DNA of 61,753 nt, taken from positions 1-61,753 of the forward strand of contig JAZQQG010000018.1 in NCBI GenBank assembly GCA_045628945.1. The letters are read 5' to 3'. The stretch is from RGIG4034 sp045628945 (GTDB lineage Bacteria > Bacillota > Clostridia > Lachnospirales > Lachnospiraceae). A model generated the notes under the pieces. It had not been told where the DNA came from, ran no database searches, and saw only the letters and a list, made by a program, of their open reading frames with translations. Position numbers and translations under genes: made by a program. Positions 58,625 through 61,753 of this stretch are shown piece by piece. Position 1 is the stretch's first letter. Every line of letters begins with the position of its first letter.

Positions 58625-59299
58625 ATGGGACAGAAAGTTAATCCTCATGGACTTAGAGTCGGAGTAATTAAAGACTGGGATTCCAAATGGTATGCTGATG
58701 CTGAATTTTCCGATTATCTCGTAGAAGATTACAACATCAGAAAGACCTTAAAGAAGAAGTTATACAGTGCCGGTGTTTCCAAGATCGAAATCGAGCGTGC
58801 TGCTGAGAAGGTTAAGGTTAGCGTTTATACTGCTAAGCCCGGCCTTGTAATCGGTAAGGGCGGTCAGGAGATCGAAGTTACCAAGGCAGAGCTTTCCAAG
58901 ATGACCGGCAAGAACGTTCTTGTTGATATCAAGGAGATTAAGAGACCCGACAGAGATGCTCAGCTGGTTGCAGAGAACGTTGCACAGCAGCTTGAGAACC
59001 GTGTCGCTTTCAGAAGAGCAATGAAGTCCTCCATGTCCAGAACCATGAAGGCCGGAGCTATGGGTATTAAGGTAAGCTGTGCAGGCCGTCTTAACGGTGC
59101 TGATATGGCTCGTATCGAGACCTACAGCGAGGGTACCATTCCTCTTCAGACCTTAAGAGCAGATATTGACTATGGATTCGCAGAAGCAGATACCACCTAC
59201 GGCAAGGTTGGCGTTAAGGTTTGGATCTACAAGGGCGAAGTCCTTCCTACCAGAGCAAATGCTGAAGCTAAGGCTTCACAGGCAGAAGGGAGAGAATAA
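58625..59299 (+). CDS. rpsC: 30S ribosomal protein S3
   Basis: A 224-residue S3, part of the mRNA entry site. MGQKVNPHGLRVGVIKDWDSKWYA at the start, the KH-type GLVIGKGGQEIE and the C-terminal TTYGKVGVKVWIYKGE are conserved. Confidence 0.97.
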   Translation: MGQKVNPHGLRVGVIKDWDSKWYADAEFSDYLVEDYNIRKTLKKKLYSAGVSKIEIERAAEKVKVSVYTAKPGLVIGKGGQEIEVTKAELSKMTGKNVLVDIKEIKRPDRDAQLVAENVAQQLENRVAFRRAMKSSMSRTMKAGAMGIKVSCAGRLNGADMARIETYSEGTIPLQTLRADIDYGFAEADTTYGKVGVKVWIYKGEVLPTRANAEAKASQAEGRE

Positions 59300-59302
59300 A
59301 TC

Positions 59303-59740
59303 ATGTTAATGCCTAAGAGAGTTAAGCGTCGTAAGCAGTTCCGTGGAACTATGGCTGGTAAGTGCTTACGCGGAAATACAATCACCTATGGTGAGTTTGG
59401 TCTTGTAGCAGCCGATCCTTGCTGGATTAAGTCGAACCAGATCGAGGCAGCCCGTGTTGCTATGACCCGTTACATTAAGCGTGGTGGTAAGGTTTGGATT
59501 AAGATTTTCCCTGACAAGCCTGTAACTGCAAAGCCTGCTGAGACCCGAATGGGTTCCGGTAAGGGATCCCTTGAGTACTGGGTAGCAGTAGTGAAGCCCG
59601 GTCGTGTAATGTTTGAGATCGCCGGAGTATCCGAAGAAGTTGCTAGAGAAGCTCTTCGTCTTGCTTCTCACAAGCTTCCTTGCAAGTGCAAGATCGTTGC
59701 TAAGGCTGATCTGGAAGGCGGTGTATCAAATGAAAACTAG
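59303..59740 (+). CDS. rplP: 50S ribosomal protein L16
   Basis: A 145-residue L16. The MLMPKRVKRRKQFRGTMAG start is the usual one, and the RMGSGKGSLEYW loop is complete. The end overlaps the L29 start by 11 nt, which implies translational coupling. Confidence 0.96.
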   Translation: MLMPKRVKRRKQFRGTMAGKCLRGNTITYGEFGLVAADPCWIKSNQIEAARVAMTRYIKRGGKVWIKIFPDKPVTAKPAETRMGSGKGSLEYWVAVVKPGRVMFEIAGVSEEVAREALRLASHKLPCKCKIVAKADLEGGVSNEN

Positions 59741-59933
59741 TAAGTATGTAGAAGATTTAAAGGCTAAATCCGAAGCAGAATTAGCAGAAGAGTTGGTTGC
59801 TGCTAAGAAGGAACTTTTCAATTTGAGATTCCAGAATGCAACAAATCAGTTAGACAACACAGCAAGAATCAAGGATGTTCGTAAGAACATTGCTAGAATC
59901 CAGACTGTGATCGCTGAAAAAGCTAACGCTTAA
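59730..59933 (+). CDS. rpmC: 50S ribosomal protein L29
   Basis: A 67-residue L29. The start MKTSKYVEDLKAKS at 59730 lies within the end of rplP; a longer frame from 59613 is a shadow of L16 and is rejected. The KELFNLRFQNATNQLDNTARIK core is conserved. Confidence 0.95.
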   Translation: MKTSKYVEDLKAKSEAELAEELVAAKKELFNLRFQNATNQLDNTARIKDVRKNIARIQTVIAEKANA

Positions 59934-59960
59934 GGCTGATTTGAGAAAGGAGACTTAAAA

Positions 59961-60215
59961 GTGGAAAGAAATTTAAGAAAAACCCGTACTGGCAAGGTTG
60001 TCAGCAATAAAATGCAGAAGACCATCGTTGTAGCAATTGAGGACCATGTAAAGCATCCTCTTTACAATAAGATCATGAAGAGAACCGTCAAGTATAAGTG
60101 TCATGATGAGAACAACGAGGCAAACATCGGTGATACCGTAAAGATTATGGAGACGAGAGCTCTCTCTAAGGATAAGAGATGGAGACTTGTCGAAATCATT
60201 GAAAGAGCAAAGTAA
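59961..60215 (+). CDS. rpsQ: 30S ribosomal protein S17
   Basis: An 84-residue S17 with a GTG start; GAAAGGAG lies in front of it. The RNLRKTRTGKVVSNKMQKT start and the IGDTVKIMETRALSKDKRW core are typical. Confidence 0.96.
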   Translation: MERNLRKTRTGKVVSNKMQKTIVVAIEDHVKHPLYNKIMKRTVKYKCHDENNEANIGDTVKIMETRALSKDKRWRLVEIIERAK

Positions 60216-60228
60216 AGGAGAATAGACA

Positions 60229-60597
60229 ATGGTTCAGCAAGAGACTAGACTTAAAGTGGCTGATAACACCGGCGCAAAAGAGCTTCTTTGCATCCGCGTT
60301 ATGGGCGGCTCTACCAGAAGATATGCTAACATCGGTGATATCATCGTTGCTTCCGTTAAAGAAGCAACACCCGGCGGTGTTGTTAAAAAAGGTGATGTAG
60401 TTAAGGCCGTTGTTGTACGTTCCGTAAAGGGCGCACGTCGTAAGGACGGTTCCTATATCAAGTTTGACGAGAATGCTGCTGTTATCATCAAAGACGATAA
60501 GACCCCCAAGGGTACTCGTATCTTTGGACCGGTAGCAAGAGAACTTCGTGAGAAGCAGTTCATGAAGATTGTTTCCCTTGCTCCCGAAGTGTTATAG
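60229..60597 (+). CDS. rplN: 50S ribosomal protein L14
   Basis: A 122-residue L14. MVQQETRLKVADNTGAKELLCIRV at the start and RIFGPVARELRE near the end match closely. Confidence 0.97.
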   Translation: MVQQETRLKVADNTGAKELLCIRVMGGSTRRYANIGDIIVASVKEATPGGVVKKGDVVKAVVVRSVKGARRKDGSYIKFDENAAVIIKDDKTPKGTRIFGPVARELREKQFMKIVSLAPEVL

Positions 60598-60607
60598 GAG
60601 GTGCAGC

Positions 60608-60919
60608 ATGGCTACTATGAAGATTAAGAAGGGTGATACCGTTAAGGTTATCGCCGGCAAGGATAAGGGCAGAGAAGGCAAGATCCTCTCTGTTGATCAC
60701 AAGAACGGCAAGGTTGTTGTAGAAGGCCTGAACATGGTTTCCAAGCACACCAAGCCCTCCGCTGCGAATCAGAACGGCGGCATCGTTTCTCAGGAAGCTG
60801 CAATGGACGCTTCCAACGTAATGCTTCTTTACAAGGGCAAGGCTACGAGAGTAGGCTTCCAGATAAAGGATGGCAAGAAAGTACGTATTGCAAAAACTAC
60901 CGGCGAGGTTATCGACTAA
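60608..60919 (+). CDS. rplX: 50S ribosomal protein L24
   Basis: A 103-residue L24 of the KOW type (MKIKKGDTVKVIAGKDKGREGKI). The ATG at 60608 follows TAGGAGGTG, which overlaps the end of rplN; a longer frame from 60569 is rejected. Confidence 0.96.
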   Translation: MATMKIKKGDTVKVIAGKDKGREGKILSVDHKNGKVVVEGLNMVSKHTKPSAANQNGGIVSQEAAMDASNVMLLYKGKATRVGFQIKDGKKVRIAKTTGEVID

Positions 60920-60941
60920 TTAAGGAAGGAGGTCTAGAAGA

Positions 60942-61481
60942 GTGAGTAGACTTAAAGACATGTATAAAGATCAGATCGTAGACGCTATGATCAAAAAGTT
61001 TGGATATAAGAACATCATGGAAGTTCCCAAGTTAGACAAGATCGTTGTTAACATGGGTGTTGGCGAAGCAAAGGACAACGCTAAGGTTCTTGAGACTGCT
61101 GTTGCTGAGCTGGAGACCATTACCGGCCAGAAGGTAGTTACTACCAAGGCAAAGAAGGCAATCGCTAACTTCAAGATTAGAGAAGGCTTACCTATCGGAT
61201 GTAAAGTAACTCTTCGTGGTGACAAGATGTACGAGTTCCTTGATCGTCTTGTTAACCTTGCATTACCTCGAGTTCGTGACTTCAGAGGTGTTAACCCTAA
61301 CGGATTTGATGGCAGAGGTAATTATGCTCTGGGTATCAAAGAGCAGATCATCTTCCCTGAGATCGAGTACGATAAGATTGACAAGGTAAGAGGTATGGAC
61401 GTTGTATTCGTTACCACCGCAAAGACTGATGAAGAGGCTCGTGAGCTGTTAACCCAGTTCAACATGCCTTTCGCGAAATAA
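60942..61481 (+). CDS. rplE: 50S ribosomal protein L5
   Basis: A 179-residue L5, the 5S rRNA binder, with a GTG start after GAAGGAGG. The segments MEVPKLDKIVVNMGVGEA and FRGVNPNGFDGRGNYALGI are conserved. Confidence 0.97.
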   Translation: MSRLKDMYKDQIVDAMIKKFGYKNIMEVPKLDKIVVNMGVGEAKDNAKVLETAVAELETITGQKVVTTKAKKAIANFKIREGLPIGCKVTLRGDKMYEFLDRLVNLALPRVRDFRGVNPNGFDGRGNYALGIKEQIIFPEIEYDKIDKVRGMDVVFVTTAKTDEEARELLTQFNMPFAK

Positions 61482-61496
61482 TAGGAGGAGAAAATC

Positions 61497-61682
61497 ATGG
61501 CTAAGACGTCAATGAAGATTAAGCAGCAGCGTAAGCAGAAATTCTCCACCAGAGAATATACTCGCTGCAAGATTTGTGGTCGTCCCCACGCTTATTTAAG
61601 AAAGTACGGAATCTGCAGAATTTGCTTCCGTGAGTTAGCATACAAGGGTGAGATTCCCGGCGTAAAGAAAGCAAGTTGGTAA
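61497..61682 (+). CDS. rpsN: 30S ribosomal protein S14, zinc type
   Basis: A 61-residue short S14 with two CxxC pairs (CKIC and CRIC) that bind zinc. This form, as opposed to the long Cys-less form, is general in many Firmicutes and helps place the organism. AGGAGG precedes the ATG. Confidence 0.97.
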   Translation: MAKTSMKIKQQRKQKFSTREYTRCKICGRPHAYLRKYGICRICFRELAYKGEIPGVKKASW

Positions 61683-61695
61683 GGAGGAAACAATA

Positions 61696-61753
61696 ATGAC
61701 AATGAGTGATCCTATTGCAGATATGCTTACGAGAATTCGTAATGCAAATACCG
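61696..61753 (+). CDS. rpsH: 30S ribosomal protein S8, 5' part (cut by window end)
   Basis: The first 19 codons give MTMSDPIADMLTRIRNANT, the usual S8 start. AAGGAGG lies upstream. The rest is outside the window. Confidence 0.95.
   Translation, partial: MTMSDPIADMLTRIRNANT

Overview
The window looks like a chromosomal segment of a gut- or rumen-type Gram-positive Clostridia, most probably Lachnospiraceae. The grounds are strong AGGAGG-type ribosome binding sites, sigma-A promoters often with an extended -10, a zinc-type S14 in the S10/spc operon, several lipobox proteins, a GH9 cellulase with CBM3-like modules, and an adenylation/carrier/MBOAT/SGNH locus of the kind seen in that family. No phage, insertion sequence, tRNA, rRNA or CRISPR array was seen. 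The family assignment is inference from gene content.

Layout. 1-936 is the 3' end of tuf, closed by a terminator. The other end (54644-61753) is the start of the S10-spc ribosomal protein operon, preceded by a promoter and a ~300-nt structured leader. About 54 kb of unrelated genes separate the two. From left to right these are: (a) 1160-10391, exported proteins: an M6-type metalloprotease lipoprotein, a zinc-ribbon protein, a papain-fold protease with BspA-like repeats and a C-terminal anchor, and a membrane-anchored transglutaminase-like protein. (b) 10405-15603, an amino-acid racemase followed by a four-gene Dlt-like module (adenylation enzyme, carrier protein, MBOAT acyltransferase, SGNH protein with Cys at the usual Ser position), then a GDSL esterase. 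(c) 16468-24388, a signalling operon: GGDEF protein, AEC transporter, hybrid kinase with REC and Hpt domains, HD-GYP-REC protein, MarR regulator, small lipoprotein. (d) 24504-30000, SPFH protein, MutS-like ATPase and a surface GH9 cellulase. (e) 30090-36833, an operon with a membrane sulfatase-fold transferase, a small conserved-looking membrane protein, a short signal peptidase I, a single protein joining a YidC/Oxa1 insertase to a CDP-glycerol glycerophosphotransferase-like domain, and a GH13 alpha-glucosidase. (f) 36942-43539, highly expressed fba, an MFS transporter overlapping tail-to-tail with a (p)ppGpp synthetase-like gene, a beta-helix lipoprotein, an FAD enzyme and an SseB-like protein. 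(g) 43730-47658, Fic protein, methyltransferase, LysR and XRE regulators, and a type III toxin-antitoxin locus (ToxIN/CptIN-like) with two RNA repeats. (h) 47749-54442, PutP, an EamA exporter, a LanC-like protein paired with an NhaC antiporter, and a two-gene unit of a Cys-motif membrane protein with a minimal radical SAM enzyme.

The most notable items are the YidC-glycerophosphotransferase fusion with its neighbours (a candidate surface-polymer assembly unit), the type III toxin-antitoxin locus with twin XRE-type operators inside a consensus promoter just upstream, the Dlt-like module with an upstream racemase, an altered pocket motif and a Cys-for-Ser SGNH protein, the LanC-like/NhaC pair with a CCG metal motif, and the radical SAM unit.

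All family names come from reading motifs in the translations; no database search was run.
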